A stretch of DNA of 64,000 nt from assembly GCF_006715305.1 (NCBI RefSeq), contig NZ_VFMY01000002.1, forward strand, positions 261,901 to 325,900. Reading direction: 5' to 3'. Shown piece by piece: positions 1 through 9,252 of this stretch. A model generated the notes under the pieces. It was not told the DNA's origin. It worked only from the letters and a program-made list of their open reading frames with translations, and ran no database searches. Within the stretch, counting starts at the first letter, position 1, and every line of letters starts with the position of its first letter. This DNA is from Arthrobacter sp. SLBN-100 (GTDB lineage: Bacteria > Actinomycetota > Actinomycetes > Actinomycetales > Micrococcaceae). The position numbers and the translations under genes were made by a program.

Positions 1-721
1 AGAACACTTTGATCTCAACCTGCCGCTGTGAGAACTGCTGCTCCAGTTCCCGCCGGGCATTCTCCACGGTCCTGGGGAGGTCAGGCGTGGGCGTTTCGGC
101 GGCCTGGCCACCGGCGTGGGGCAGGTGCCCGGTCCGTGTCGTGGACTCCCTGGCCAAAAGCCCGTCTCCGTCCTCCCAGCCATTTCCGCTGCTGGTGTGC
201 ATCCAAACTTCCCCGCCGGAGGTCTCAGTGTCGTAGCGGCGAAAAATGGGCACCCCGTCGTTGGCGCCGTAGGTTTCGATGAGCGCCTCCTGGCCGTCCT
301 CGCGATAGAACGCGCGCACCTTTCCGCGGTCGGCCGGGTGCCCGGACTCAATCTCCGGGATGGCGCTCTCAATGAGGCCCCTCAGGGCCAGGCTGCGCCG
401 TTCCCGCAGCGCTTCCCTGCGGGCCGTTGCCATGCTGAACTTTGGCTGCAGCCCAACAGGCTTGCCCTGCGGAATTTCGCCCGCGCCGAGCGGTGACCAG
501 GTATGACCGTCGTTATGCTCCTGCTCCAGGCCGGCAACTTTCTCGTCGACGGCGGCGTTGATGAATTCACTCAACGAGCTAAAGCCGGTGGCCTGCTGGG
601 TGTTAAGGAACGCCGCGCGCATGCGGTCCGCAGCGCCTTGCTCCTGATAAAAGCTGGTCTTGCGCCGGTACTGAAGCTGGCGCGCCCCGCCGGCCTCAAG
701 AGTATCTGCTTTCGACATCAT
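1..721 (-). CDS. parB: ParB-like plasmid centromere-binding protein, 3' end outside window
   Basis: Open frame of 240 codons read from ATG at 721 (a second ATG follows at 718) to the left edge without a stop. Residues about 15-75 look like the ribbon-helix-helix C-terminal domain of actinobacterial plasmid ParB proteins: a YRRKTSFYQ start, then a helix containing SLSEFINAAVDEKVAGLE, then an EHNDG turn followed by a proline/glycine-rich GEIPQGKPVG stretch. The remainder (about 110-240) is hydrophilic and of unknown fold. The domain binds centromere repeats and works with a ParA ATPase in plasmid segregation. No intact parA is visible; only a fragment lies at about 1580. A perfect palindrome sits immediately upstream. 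The family call is from memory of the motif and was not searched. Confidence 0.72.
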   Translation of the reverse strand, partial: MMSKADTLEAGGARQLQYRRKTSFYQEQGAADRMRAAFLNTQQATGFSSLSEFINAAVDEKVAGLEQEHNDGHTWSPLGAGEIPQGKPVGLQPKFSMATARREALRERRSLALRGLIESAIPEIESGHPADRGKVRAFYREDGQEALIETYGANDGVPIFRRYDTETSGGEVWMHTSSGNGWEDGDGLLARESTTRTGHLPHAGGQAAETPTPDLPRTVENARRELEQQFSQRQVEIKVF

Positions 722-723
722 TC

Positions 724-741
724 CCTAATAGTACTATTAGG
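724..741. promoter_or_regulatory. Perfect 18-bp palindrome upstream of parB (candidate operator or parS site)
   Basis: The sequence CCTAATAGTACTATTAGG is identical to its reverse complement and ends 3 bp upstream of the parB start codon at 721. Plasmid ParB proteins with ribbon-helix-helix domains commonly autoregulate by binding short palindromes close to their start, so an operator or part of a centromere is the natural reading. No second copy was noticed in the window. Confidence 0.55.
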
Positions 742-1078
742 ACTGCCGCTGCCGAGGGTTCTGATGCGGCGTGTTTCTTCCGGACGTGAAATAGCCCTCC
801 GTGCTGATGCCGGTATAGCTGGGCATAATGCTCCTCGAGCTCGGTCAACCCCATGCGCACGAGGCTCCTCGCGAATTTGTCCCCGGGCTTCTCAACGGCA
901 TCTGGAAGGCAATCGCATCGATTGATACCGAGGCCTTGATTTTTGCTCCAAGGGGCCCCTTCTCCCTCCAGCCTTACATAATATCCACTATCGGCTCTTC
1001 AAAATGGGCGGGGGAGTACCCGCAAAAGGGGCTGATTCCTGCTGTCGCTCGGAGCATTTTTCCCCGAAGTCCGGTAAG
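742..1078. other. Region without a recognisable intact gene
   Basis: No convincing gene. A short minus-strand frame overlaps the parB start and could be the tail of a lost upstream gene, but it has no recognisable motif and a stop close upstream. Confidence 0.4.
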
Positions 1079-1602
1079 TCAGAACAGCTTAGCCAGCGTG
1101 CGGTTCACGTCGGCGATGTCTAGGAACGCAGGGTCAAAAGGCTCATCGGAGCCTGTCATATCGGCCACCCAGGTAGAGTGTTCGGTGTGGTCAGGATGGC
1201 CCGGGTCGTCCAGGGCGTCCATGATCTCCTCGTAACCGGGCAATCCTCCAGAATCTTCGAGCGGACCGCGTCGGGCGCCGTCGATCAACCGGGCCGGCGA
1301 CGCGCCTTCCTCCACGGACCGTCGGGACACCAGTTCGAGCCGGTGAAGCCAGCTGTCACCGAAGTCATATTCGTAGAACGCTTCGCCGTGGCCCAGCGCG
1401 AGTAGCTGATCCAGGGAGCAATCCTCGTCAGCTTGTCGCCTGGTTCTTCACACCCCTGCTGTGGAACCCACTGCGGGACTTCCGGAATTTCGCCGTCGAC
1501 GGGCCGCAGCGGCGCGAACGGGTCGCTGGTTATAAACCTATGGAGGTGCGCGTCCTCCCAGCCAAATGCTGCCTGTGGGACCTGATGTACCCGAACTTGC
1601 AC
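1079..1602 (-). pseudogene. pRiA4b ORF-3-like plasmid protein, frameshifted and 5'-truncated
   Basis: Two overlapping minus-strand frames make one protein. The upstream frame carries QAAFGWEDAHLHRF (near 1565-1525), the hallmark of the plasmid pRiA4b ORF-3 family. The downstream frame carries GEAFYEYDFGDSWLHRLEL (near 1390-1335) and a typical acidic C-terminus. They are joined by a frameshift near 1425. The N-terminal strand of the domain is missing because at about 1580 the sequence changes to a ParA fragment on the other strand. These proteins are common plasmid or phage passengers of unknown biochemical function. The gene is almost certainly inactive. Confidence 0.65.
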
Positions 1603-1698
1603 AAGCAGCTCCTGGGTATCGCGACAGGCAAGTACGACGCTGTAGTCATCGACACGCCACCGATGAAGGAACAGCGAAGCATCGTGCTCTCGTGCTCA
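1580..1698 (+). pseudogene. ParA ATPase internal fragment
   Basis: A plus-strand frame carries KYDAVVIDTPP, matching the Walker B region (hhhhDxPP) of ParA/MinD-type partition ATPases, preceded by LHKQLLGIATG and followed by a helix typical of the family. Only about 40 codons remain: no Walker A motif is present and similarity stops at about 1698. This is most likely the leftover of the parA partner that should accompany a plasmid parB, broken by recombination. Inactive. Confidence 0.55.
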
Positions 1699-1708
1699 GG
1701 AATCGCCC

Positions 1709-1852
1709 ATGGTCAAGGACGGGTGGCGGACCACACCCCGGGGTGCGCTGGCGTACCTGGAATTCCTCGAGGGACTGGGGCATCAGCTGACCCCGATCGA
1801 GGAAGTCATGGTCAGAGGGCGAATCGCCGATCAGGTCTTCGACCTCGATTGA
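1709..1852 (+). pseudogene. Small ORF, probable C-terminal remnant of a plasmid protein
   Basis: A 47-codon frame starts at ATG 1709 and ends at TGA 1850-1852. It contains GWRTTPRGALAYLEFL and ends in a short acidic tail. The compact helical pattern looks like the end of a larger replication or partition protein, but I cannot name the family. It directly follows the ParA fragment in another frame, so it is probably mosaic debris. No ribosome binding site is obvious. Confidence 0.35.
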
Positions 1853-2100
1853 CCGACACCCCACGGTCCGGGACGGACACCACCGCCCCGGACCGTGGGA
1901 CCGATCAGAAATCACCGCGAAAACGCGGTGTCGGCCGCACCCCGCGCCGAACAATCCAACCGACATCGCCACCTGCACCCAGCGGCGCGGGGCGCGGCCG
2001 AAAAGGAATTACGTGACGGCTACCCCTGGGGAATTACGCGACGGTCGACATTTGGCCACTTCATGATGCGTGACCGAAGACTCCGTGGCGTGTTTCTTGC
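1853..2100. other. Intergenic stretch, nothing identified
   Basis: Between the plasmid-maintenance debris and the end of the SDR gene. No gene, hairpin or repeat that I can support. Confidence 0.4.
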
Positions 2101-2940
2101 TCACCTGACAAGGAATCCGCCATCCACTGGCAGAGGTACGCCGGTTATGTACCGAGACTCGTCCGAGGCCAAAAACAGCAACGTATTGCTGATATCGATC
2201 GGCTCCAGCCAAGGAATGGGGATTGCATTAACCGCCCGGTAGGGCGAGTCGGGAGCTGTTCGCTCCTCCAAGGAGGGGTTCACCGCGTCCGGCATGAAGA
2301 GCTTGATCATAGGCTCGCTATTCATCATGTCGGTGTGGACCTGCCCGGGGCAGATCGCATTGACGCGGATGTACTGGGGGCCGAGTTCTAGGGCGAGGGT
2401 TTTCATCAGGCCGATAACGCCGTGTTTGGCCGCAACGTAATGACCGATGTTCTCGTATCCCACCAGACCGGCTCCAGACGAGGTCAATATGATCGAGCCT
2501 CCACGCCCGCCAGCGACGATGTGCGGAACGCTGGCCTGGACGGTGTTGAACACGCCCGTCAGGTTCACATCGATCATGTCGCGCCACTGATCTCCGGTCA
2601 GGTCGAGGACTCGTCCGAGGGAGCAGATGCCAGCGTTGGCCGAGACGATGTCCAGCCGCCCAAGCTGTTTGACGCCGTCATCGATGATCGTACGTAGCGC
2701 TTCGATGTCGCGGACGTCTCCAATGCCGCTGACAATGCGCCGGCCGGCACTCTCCACGAGGCGTACGGTCTCCTTGAGATCCTGCTGGGTGGCCATCGTG
2801 TGTGCAGCGGTGTCAATGTGATCACAAATATCGATGGCGATGATGTCGGACCCTTCCTCGGCCAGGCGGAGGGCGTGGCTGCGGCCCTGTCCACGCGCTG
2901 CTCCGGTAACCAGTGCAACTTTTCCGGCAACTCTTCACAT
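2101..2940 (-). pseudogene. Mycofactocin-type short-chain dehydrogenase with TGA at codon 2
   Basis: The frame encodes a complete classical SDR: Rossmann start GKVALVTGAARGQG (2923-2880), the insert after the second strand (AIDICDHID through MATQQDLKETV) that marks mycofactocin-coupled SDRs, NAG motif, catalytic Ser (ILTSSGAG), YxxxK (YVAAK) and a GVPLPVDGG end. Upstream, AAGGAG is correctly spaced from ATG at 2940-2938, but the next codon is TGA (2937-2935). The only later in-frame ATG (2796) would lose the nucleotide-binding fold. Either a nonsense lesion or a sequence error has silenced it. The family oxidises alcohols using a tightly bound nicotinamide recycled by mycofactocin; mftF and mftG remnants lie just downstream. 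Confidence 0.72.
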
Positions 2941-3210
2941 TGTGCATCTCCTTCGTTGTGTTGTTGTTTTTGTCTGCGACCCGCTCTGGGGACTCTTCAC
3001 CGGTCTTCGGCCTCAAGTAGAGCGGATTTTCGAGAGCCCCTGGTCTTCGTCGATCGCCGATATCTGCCAGCAGCCCACAAATCTTCGCCTATGCATTTTC
3101 GCATTCAACGCATGCATAGAACGGCCATTGCAGCATTCTGCAGATTGAATCTACCCACTCAATAGATGCTCGCTGCTCGCTTGCGGTCGCAGGTTCACCC
3201 TGTGAGCTCC
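2941..3210. other. Leader region upstream of the SDR gene
   Basis: Holds the AAGGAG ribosome binding site of the minus-strand SDR (about 2950) and AT-richer DNA that could carry its promoter. No defined operator was recognised. Confidence 0.4.
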
Positions 3211-4170
3211 TCAAGATTTAGTGGGCGCCGGGGCGTCCTCTGGCACCACGAACCCGAAGGAGGCATGGGCTGCCGTGCCCATATACATCAGCTCGACGTT
3301 GAATGTGCCCTCAGCCTCGCTGACGTAGTTGACCTCGACGTCAGGACTCAGGATCAGCTCGCGGTGCAGGGTGTGACCACCCTCGGCCACGCGAGCACGT
3401 GTCTGAAGGTAGGGCTCTTTCTCAGTGCTGCCGAGCGCGATGTTGAGTATCCCCTCGTCGCAGATTCGGTAGTCGTCGGGTCGGGGGCGAGTGTGCGGAT
3501 AAAGCACCAGTTCGATGACGCTTCGACCATCGGTCAGCGCCATGACCTCCGGTGCGCTGTCAGCAAGCCCCCAAAGGGCTTCGTGCTCCGAGGCATTCAG
3601 CGGATCTGTCGGGCGCAGGCCGATCGCATCGACGAAGAAGCGGCGCGCCTGCTCGACGTCCGGCACGGTCACCCGCACGCCTCGCACCGCTGCGTTGGTG
3701 TCCGGCCGCACCGGAACGCCCGAACTCACCGCCGGATCGTCCTCCATAATCTCCACCAGCGTGCCGTTGGGGTCAGCGACGCACGCGCGCCTGCGTCCGG
3801 GCGAGCCGATGGGGTCTATCTTCGGGTGTGTGCCGAGGGCGGCGAGCCTGGTCAGCGTGCCATCGAAGTCCAGTACGTGAACCATTAGCACGTTGTAGCC
3901 AACGACGTCGGGGGCCCAGTCCGCCGCACGGGGCCGCGGAGTCGGCTGCGTATACGAGAACAGCTCCAACTGCATGAAGTCGTTCCGGTCGATGGCCCAG
4001 CGCATATCCAGCGCAACCGTCGGCAGGTCGATCCCTTGCAACTGGGCGATCTCCGGTCCGGCGAAGGATGTTCCACCCGCATCGACGAAACCGAGTCCTT
4101 CAACGTACCAACGTGATACATCCGCCAGGCTGGCACGGCCACTTAAAGCGATTTGGTTGATCAGCATCAT
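3211..4170 (-). CDS. VOC-superfamily protein with two tandem domains
   Basis: A protein of 319 aa that starts with ATG-ATG preceded by GAGGAG. It has two vicinal-oxygen-chelate modules, about 1-150 and 160-300; the second begins VRGVRVTVPDVEQARRFF. Length and layout resemble extradiol dioxygenases, but the usual metal-ligand histidines (as in DHIALG or FHHAAF of the gene at 45495) are not evident at the matching positions. It may therefore be a non-catalytic, isomerase-like or atypical relative. Upstream are remnants of an FAD dehydrogenase and a SnoaL-like gene, the same neighbourhood as at 59 kb, where a 17-codon remnant of this gene's 5' end survives (59671). Substrate unknown. Confidence 0.65.
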   Translation of the reverse strand: MMLINQIALSGRASLADVSRWYVEGLGFVDAGGTSFAGPEIAQLQGIDLPTVALDMRWAIDRNDFMQLELFSYTQPTPRPRAADWAPDVVGYNVLMVHVLDFDGTLTRLAALGTHPKIDPIGSPGRRRACVADPNGTLVEIMEDDPAVSSGVPVRPDTNAAVRGVRVTVPDVEQARRFFVDAIGLRPTDPLNASEHEALWGLADSAPEVMALTDGRSVIELVLYPHTRPRPDDYRICDEGILNIALGSTEKEPYLQTRARVAEGGHTLHRELILSPDVEVNYVSEAEGTFNVELMYMGTAAHASFGFVVPEDAPAPTKS

Positions 4171-4194
4171 TACTCCTCGTTACGAGTGAGTCTG

Positions 4195-4250
4195 CCGACG
4201 CCACTGCCGGCGATGACGACGTCGTAGACTTCATTCCAGTTGTCGGACAT
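4195..4250 (-). pseudogene. N-terminal remnant of FAD-dependent dehydrogenase (copy 1)
   Basis: ATG at 4250 begins MSDNWNEVYDVVIAGSGVG, the N-terminus and start of the GxGxxG dinucleotide motif of the same flavoprotein family as the intact gene at 35084-36736. Similarity stops after about 19 codons and the frame closes next to the VOC start. Inactive fragment. Confidence 0.65.
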
Positions 4251-4329
4251 TTGTAACTTCCTCTCGAACAGAGCTTTGGGGACCGGGCGCACCACCGGTT
4301 GACGATCGCGCCATTCACCAGACGGCAGA

Positions 4330-4400
4330 AACTGGGTTGAGGGAGCGGATGTGCCGGTATCGACGTACACCCGCCATGAGGCCATCGCTCCGCCCGATGT
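4330..4400 (-). pseudogene. C-terminal remnant of SnoaL-like protein (copy 1)
   Basis: A minus-strand stretch encodes MASWRVYVDTGTSAPS, nearly the same as the end of the intact SnoaL-like protein at 58994-59386 (MVSWRVYVDTSKSSPAA). Only the last strand of the fold remains. Its position just upstream of an FAD dehydrogenase remnant repeats the order seen at 36.8 kb and 59 kb. Confidence 0.6.
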
Positions 4401-4652
4401 GTCGCATGGAGCCGTCACAGCGTATTCAGCGGATCCTGCGCAGCACGTGCCCTGCGTTCGCCCATCCCAGAGCCCGTAACCGCAGCTCATCCAACGTGTC
4501 GGAAATGCTGTGAGTTACAACACTACCGTGGTGCCAGCATGTCGGACGCGGATCATCCTGTCAAGCCCCTTGACGAATATCGCTACCTCTGTCGTGAGGG
4601 CTGAGGAATCGCTCCGACGTCTCAACCTTGTTGAACCACTCATCGATGATCA
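4401..4652. other. Junction region, nothing identified
   Basis: Between the SnoaL remnant and the broken 5' end of mftF. No gene or recognisable insertion-sequence end. A recombination junction probably lies close to 4653. Confidence 0.4.
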
Positions 4653-5627
4653 GTGCGGTTTCGAGGCAACGAAGGCATCAAACACGTAACGACACCATAC
4701 GTAGCCTTCGCCGATTCCGACATAGTGCTCCATCCAGATACGATTCCGCTCCTTTTGAAGCACTTTAACGACCGGAGCGTGGCTCTGGCGGGACCCCGCG
4801 TCCTTGGCTGGGACCACGGAAAAGGCATGAACTGGATCGAACGGTACGAAGAGGCAAGATCCTCCCTGGATCTGGGGATTTTCCCTGCAACGGTCAGGCC
4901 TCGATCCCCTGTGTCGGGGCTGCCAGGTGCATTTCTGCTTGCCAGAACCGAAGCGCTGGGTGACGGATTCGCCGCTGGCAGCCGGGTCGGAGAGGACGTG
5001 GACCTCGTTTGGCGCATGGTTGAACAGGGATGGCGGGTACGCTTCGAACCGCAGGCAAAAGTTTGGCACGAACATCGGCAAAGCATCAGAGAATGGCTGT
5101 CCCGGAAGGCGTTCTATGGAACGTCGGCCCACGCCCTTTCTCTTAGGCACCCGGAGGCAATCGCGCCAGCGGTCTTCGCACCCTGGTCCGTCGCCGTCGT
5201 CGCCGTCCTCCTGTGCCAGCGCAAATGGTCGCTACCGGCAGCAGGAGCGATAGCTGCCTGTGCCGCATGGGGGATCTCCAAGAAACTCGGCAGAAGCACG
5301 CATCCAGTCCAAATTGCTGCCAGTCTGACTGCGCGCGGAGCACTCGCAGCACAAACGCAAACCATGGCCCTCCTTGTCCGCCACTGGTGGCCTCTGGCGA
5401 TTACCGGGAGCCTCTTCTCCCGGAGACTGCGACGCGCCCTTGCAATGGCTTGTGTAGTGGACGCGGTGTGGGAATACCACCGCACGCGTCCTCAACTCGG
5501 CTCTTTTCGGTTTGCCATTGCCCGTCGTCTCGACGATCTCGCGTACGGAACTGGAGTCTGGTCCAGCGCTCTGAGAGGCCGATCCCTCCGGTGCCTGCTG
5601 CCCGACGTCCGGAAGAACCCGAACTGA
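4653..5627 (+). pseudogene. mftF: Mycofactocin glycosyltransferase MftF, 5'-truncated
   Basis: The 324-codon frame matches the C-terminal two thirds of MftF, a family 2 glycosyltransferase that oligoglycosylates the mycofactocin redox cofactor. Visible are the DxD-type motif (FADSDI, about residues 20-25), GLPGAFLLARTEAL, the GEDVDLVWRMVEQGW acceptor-site motif and two or three C-terminal membrane segments (about 170-270). The family is usually about 470 aa. The nucleotide-binding N-terminus is missing and an in-frame TGA lies six bases before the GTG at 4653. Catalysis is unlikely. mftG follows 145 bp downstream, which is the usual mft gene order. Confidence 0.8.
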
Positions 5628-5772
5628 CAACCGCGATCTACATCGCTGGCCGATCACGTATGCGGCATAACGGAGATTCCGGCTGAGCTCAAATAGGACG
5701 GCCAAAAACGCCCAGGGAGATGACCGCCAGAGTCAAAAGGATGAGCGAGGAGATCTTGGAGCACAAGGACAT

Positions 5773-7368
5773 ATGAGATACGACTGCATCGTCGTGGGCG
5801 CCGGCGCCTCAGGGGCCCCCCTGGCGGCCCGACTAAGCGAAGACCCGCGACGAATCGTACTGCTGCTTGAAGCCGGTCCAGTCCCATCGAGCACGGAGGC
5901 CTACCCGTCAGAGTTGCTCAACTCAGGCACCGTGCAAGGCGCCATTCCAGGCCACCCTCACAACTGGTCACTCATGGGTCACCTCACCCCGGACCTGCCT
6001 TACACCATAGCCCGAGGCCGCATTCTGGGCGGGTCAACCGCGATCAGCGGGACATACTTTATCCGAGCGCCGAAGCAAGACTTTGACCGCTGGTCCGCTG
6101 AAGGCAATGTGGAGTGGACGTGGGACAAAGTCCTGCCCTTTTACAAAAAACTGGAGAATGACCTGCACTACGGTGAGAGCGGCGGCCATGGAAGGACTGG
6201 ACCAATGACAGTTTCCCTCCCGCCGCAAGACCATCCCGTAACAAAAGCCTTCGCCCAGGCCGCCAAAGAACTCGGCTTCCCAATGGAACCGGACAAGAAC
6301 AGCGAAGAAGATGAGCCCGGCTACGGACCAATGCCCTCGAACAGCATCGGGGGATTAAGAATCAACACCGGCATGGCTTACATAAATCCTGTTCGAGACC
6401 GCCCCAACCTGACAGTAGAGGGAAGCTCCTATGTACGCCGGGTATTGTTCGAAGGCACTCGGGCAGTAGCCGTAGAAGTTCTCCGGGACGGTCAAATTAT
6501 AACCATCGAAGCAAACGAAATTGTTCTCTGCGCCGGCGCCGTGAAGACGCCCCACATCCTCCTTCTGTCCGGCCTGGGCCCGGAGACCGAGCTGGACAGA
6601 TTCCTCATTCCGGTGATCAAACACCTTCCTGGCGTCGGAAAGAACTTCAGCGACCATCCCAACCGCGCCATTGGTTGGAGAACCAAAGTTCCGCTGATCG
6701 ACTATGGCACGACACAATCCATGGCAACCGTTCTCAATTTCACCGGCAGCGGTTCGCCCCGGTCAGGCGATCTGGAGATACTCCCACTTCTCAAACCAAT
6801 GGACTACCTGTTGACAGGAAGCCACCCAGGTGTACGGAATGGATCCCAAAATCCTTCAAAGGCCCTTCACCACGGTGACCTTGCCTTCCTCGTATCATTA
6901 CAAGCAGCAACATCGCGCGGTCAAATAACGCTGGAATCCGCAGACCCGGCAGTTCAGCCCCGAATCGACTTCAACTATTTCGCCACCGAGTCCGACCTCA
7001 AAGGGATGCGCGAAGGGGTTCGCACCGGCGTCCGTATGCTGCGGTCCAATGCCTTCAGTCCGATTTTCCAAGAGCTTACAGAGTTAACAGAGCCGATCCT
7101 TCAGAACGACAGGCTGCTCAATCATTGGATGCGCTCCCGTTTAGGAACGGCCATCCATCTTTGCGGCAGCGCGAAGTTCGGATCCCCGAACGACGCTGAA
7201 TCAGTAGTTGATCAACACGGCCGGGTCCACGGCGTGAAGGGCCTCCGCGTGGCGGACACGTCCATTCTGCCGACAGCACCCACCCCTGGCCCCGCGGCCA
7301 CAGCAGTACTCATTGGAGAGCGGATGGCCGAATTCATCCGAGGCCAGGGCGACGCGGGCGGCCATTAG
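5773..7368 (+). CDS. mftG: Mycofactocin-associated GMC oxidoreductase MftG
   Basis: A full-length protein of 531 aa with glucose-methanol-choline oxidoreductase features: N-terminal FAD motif VVGAGASGAPLAARL (about 7-21), GRILGGSTAISGTYF, a middle FAD strand, and the C-terminal signature DTSILPTAPTPGPAATAVLIGERMAEFI. The presumed catalytic His lies in the MRSRLGTAIHLCGSAKFG segment (about 455-475). MftG is thought to pass electrons from reduced mycofactocin to the respiratory chain. Being intact after a broken mftF and near a disabled mycofactocin SDR, it can only work if the rest of the pathway is elsewhere in the cell. It may be transcribed from a promoter in 5628-5772. Confidence 0.85.
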   Translation: MRYDCIVVGAGASGAPLAARLSEDPRRIVLLLEAGPVPSSTEAYPSELLNSGTVQGAIPGHPHNWSLMGHLTPDLPYTIARGRILGGSTAISGTYFIRAPKQDFDRWSAEGNVEWTWDKVLPFYKKLENDLHYGESGGHGRTGPMTVSLPPQDHPVTKAFAQAAKELGFPMEPDKNSEEDEPGYGPMPSNSIGGLRINTGMAYINPVRDRPNLTVEGSSYVRRVLFEGTRAVAVEVLRDGQIITIEANEIVLCAGAVKTPHILLLSGLGPETELDRFLIPVIKHLPGVGKNFSDHPNRAIGWRTKVPLIDYGTTQSMATVLNFTGSGSPRSGDLEILPLLKPMDYLLTGSHPGVRNGSQNPSKALHHGDLAFLVSLQAATSRGQITLESADPAVQPRIDFNYFATESDLKGMREGVRTGVRMLRSNAFSPIFQELTELTEPILQNDRLLNHWMRSRLGTAIHLCGSAKFGSPNDAESVVDQHGRVHGVKGLRVADTSILPTAPTPGPAATAVLIGERMAEFIRGQGDAGGH

Positions 7369-7399
7369 CTCCTCGTCATTTGGGAGACGAGGCAGCGCT

Positions 7400-8060
7400 G
7401 CAGTCAGCCTTCTCCAACCACCCGCGACATGCGAGCCATTTCTGCGTTTGGGCCCTCGCGCCCGCCCGTAGCGGGCATTGATCGACTCATTCGCGTTCGT
7501 CGGGCAGATCACCCGCCTGATCTCCTCCACGTCGTACCTCCAGGAACGGCACGAACTCAGCGCAGGAGGACTCCCAGAGCCGCGCGATCGCCGGATATAG
7601 CTGGCCCCATTCGGCCGTGAACTCGGCGAACCGGTCCTTCGCCGCTTGCTCGCACGGGGCCGTGAAGACCGACTTAAGGGCCTTGACGATACCGTCACGG
7701 TGCTGGCGTCCGGCGTAACGGAAGCGTTACGAATCAGATGCACGATGCACTGCTGCCGACCGTTCGCTCCCACGTGGTCGTGATCGCCTCCGGCAGACCC
7801 TTGAGCCCATCGCAGACAGCGATGAACGTCCTCCACGTCGCGGTTCTTTAACTCCGAGAACACTTGGAGCCACAAACGGGCACCCTCGGCGCCGTCGCCG
7901 GCCCAGATACCCAGGATCTCTCGCTCCCCACTTGTGGTGACCCCCATGACGACATAGAACGAGGTTTTGCGCAACCTGCGGGTCACAGACCTTGACCAGG
8001 ACCGTGTCAACGAACAGCACCGGATAGATCGGGTCCAAGGCCGGGCCACCATTCGGCCAG
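7400..8060 (-). mobile_element. IS256-family transposase remnant with several frameshifts
   Basis: Minus-strand frames piece together an IS256-type mutator transposase: YPVLFVDTVLVKV (near 8030), VMGVTTSGEREILGIWAGDGAEGARLWLQVFSELKNR (near 7950-7840), IHLIRN (near 7740), and the C-terminal IRRVICPTNANESINARYGRA (near 7540-7480). The pieces lie in different frames and the N-terminal third is absent, replaced by acetyl-CoA synthetase debris. No terminal inverted repeats could be assigned. Non-functional. Confidence 0.75.
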
Positions 8061-8069
8061 TTCCCCGTG

Positions 8070-9240
8070 GCGAAAAGGCCCAGGAGCCAGATGTCGCCGT
8101 CTTCGTCTTTCTCGGTGCGATTCGGAGTCTCCCCAGATGCCGCGGAGCATCGCGGGCGGGGCCGAGGTTCTGGGATCACCAGCAAACCGCCGTGACCGTT
8201 GGGCACATACTGGCCCATCTCGTCCACGACGTCCATGGCGATGCCGGGCAGCCGGACCTATGCGGAGCCGAGCTTGGTGGACGTGGCGGCAGACAGCGGA
8301 GCGATCATCTGGCGCCGGTTTCGGTCTGCCACTAGGTGTCAATGATGGGCGCCGGGTGGTCTTTCCTTTCGCCGTTCTTGCCGGCGTTGGCGGGATGACG
8401 TACCGGTACCACATCCACGCCTCGGGGTTGACGGGTTCGCCCCACCCAACCAAGCCCCCGCAGGGAGGAGAGGTCGTACTTCGCAGGGAACTCCGCGCCC
8501 CATTTCATGAAGGTGCGGAGGCGGTAGGGGCGGTGTAGACACCTTGCACTTCTCTCCACCATCTCCCACCAGCGGCCCTTGTGCGGGGAGTCGGGGTGCC
8601 TTCGTGCATGACCTGGGTGGCGCCGTGATGAGCGGGGCGTAGGCGACGTAGGAGTGGCCGGTGACCCACCCGACGTCGGCCGTGCAACAGCACACCTCGG
8701 TCTCGGGGTGCAGGTCGAACACGACGTTGTGCGTGTATTTGCTTGGATGAGGCAGTCGCCGGTGGTGTGCAGGATGCCCCTGCGTTTTCCGGTTGTCCCA
8801 GAGGTGTAGAGGATAAAGAGCGGGTGCTCGGAGTCATGCCCGACGGCGGTGTGCTCGGTGGGGCGACCTCGACGGTGTCGGCCCACCAGTGATCGCGGCC
8901 TTCGTGCCAGTCCACGTCCAGGCAGTTGCGCTTGACCACTACAACGTTCTGGACGGTGTGCTCACCCTCGTGCGATAGGGCCTCGTCCACTACGAATGTT
9001 CAGGGCGCTGGTCTTTGCCGCGCCGGTAGGTACCGTCGGTGGTGATCACGAGTTTGGCTTCGGCCTCGTCGATATGGGAGCGGAGGGCGTCGGAGGAGTG
9101 CCCGCCGAACAACACCGAGTGCACGGCGAGATGGCGCGAAGGCTAGCAGGGTGATTACGGCTTCCTGGATCATCGGCAGGTAGACGGCGACACGGTCACC
9201 CTGGCCACGCTAGGGGACTCGAAGGCGTTGGCGGCCTTTT
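8070..9240 (-). pseudogene. acs: Acetyl-CoA synthetase remnant
   Basis: Broken minus-strand frames resemble acyl/acetyl-CoA synthetase. Pieces include VAVYLPMIQEAV (near 9190), [14 protein letters not shown] (the P-loop-like [11 protein letters not shown] motif, near 8800), [20 protein letters not shown] (near 8690), [20 protein letters not shown] (near 8480), WWQTETG (near 8320) and AMLRGIWGD (near 8130). At least five frameshifts separate them. The gene once activated acetate or propionate to its CoA ester, which would fit the neighbouring methylcitrate genes. It is now inactive and abuts the IS256 remnant. Confidence 0.75.
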
Positions 9241-9252
9241 TCACTTCTTCAG

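Noticed and set aside
690..880. Short minus-strand frame overlapping the parB start, considered as the tail of parA
   Set aside because: No Walker or ParA signature and a stop close upstream; insufficient to call.
7371..7392. Hairpin (7-bp arms CCTCGTC/GACGAGG) after mftG as a terminator
   Set aside because: Stem is short, lacks a U tract, and the sequence may belong to the IS256 remnant that starts here.
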